Assembly (NCBI RefSeq): GCF_958450345.1
Contig: NC_088780.1
Location: 159,880,726 to 159,944,725, forward strand
Reading direction: 5' to 3'
DNA length: 64,000 nucleotides
Origin: Calliphora vicina
Taxonomy: Eukaryota; Arthropoda; Insecta; Diptera; Calliphoridae
Below are positions 63,656 to 64,000 of this stretch, one piece after another. The notes beneath the pieces were generated by a model. It saw only the letters and a program-made list of their open reading frames with translations, was not told the DNA's origin and made no database searches. The position numbers were made by a program, and so were the translations under genes. The stretch's first letter is position 1; every line of letters begins with the position of its first letter.

Positions 63656-64000
63656 GTAAGTTGTTTTTAATTTAATTTTTCATAATTTTTTTATTAATTT
63701 AAATTAAACAAAATAGTTTATATTATTACAACAATTCCATTAAAATTACAATTTCATAATTCAATGCATACTTGTGAAAGTAAAAGAAATTTAAATCCTT
63801 GTTATATAAAATACTTATTTAACAAACTGGTTACCATTACTCCGAGAATATGAATTAAAATATTCTATAAAAGCTACAAGCACTCGTAATATTATTCAAA
63901 TATTCCTCTTAATACATAGTATAATAGAAACCTCCTGCTGTTTTTATTAGACAACACAAAAATGATTATCAATTACTTGTAAATTTGTTGAAAATAGACA
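63656..64000 (+). other. Start of the following intron
   Basis: AT-rich sequence after the GTAAGT donor; no acceptor or gene was recognised before the window ends. Confidence 0.4.

Overview
The window looks like a large, AT-rich piece of a higher-fly (Diptera, probably calyptrate) nuclear genome. The evidence is long A/T-rich introns, an opa-type CAG/CAA-rich coding exon, several mariner relics, Helitron and MITE fragments, and no dense coding. It seems to cover the 5' part of one very long gene on the + strand, plus the repeats in its introns. I found no second protein-coding gene with convincing coding features.

Proposed gene model (inference from splice signals and base content): a possible 5'UTR exon ends at 326. 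A second 5'UTR exon covers roughly 3.7-5.48 kb, is almost free of ATG, and ends exactly with ATG at 5478-5480 before a GTAAGA donor. A coding exon at 8007-9044 is rich in Q, A, S and T. An intron of about 54.6 kb follows, and then a 45-nt in-frame exon at 63611-63655. The giant intron has a strong candidate recursive-splice (ratchet) site near its middle, at 33158/33159. The 45-nt exon also begins with a regenerated donor (GTGAGT). The protein family cannot be fixed because its diagnostic domain would lie downstream of the window.

Repeats by region: 0-21 kb holds three mariner relics, all on the - strand; a 13-bp interspersed motif (GGTCCTTCGAACC) in 13 exact and 3 one-mismatch copies, whose orientation flips between 11 and 14.3 kb; a piggyBac-like TTAA MITE; a 0.7-kb element with a MADF-like remnant; small hairpin MITEs; and one Helitron. 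21-33 kb is mostly plain intron with one hairpin element. 33-49 kb holds minisatellites of about 19 bp with dyad symmetry, in two sequence families, plus two TIR elements. 53-56 kb holds eight copies of a palindromic repeat centred on TTAAACTCGAGTTTAA. 58-64 kb holds a full-length non-autonomous Helitron, a Tc1-like MITE, a GC-rich fragment, and a near-perfect hairpin about 140 bp before the 45-nt exon.
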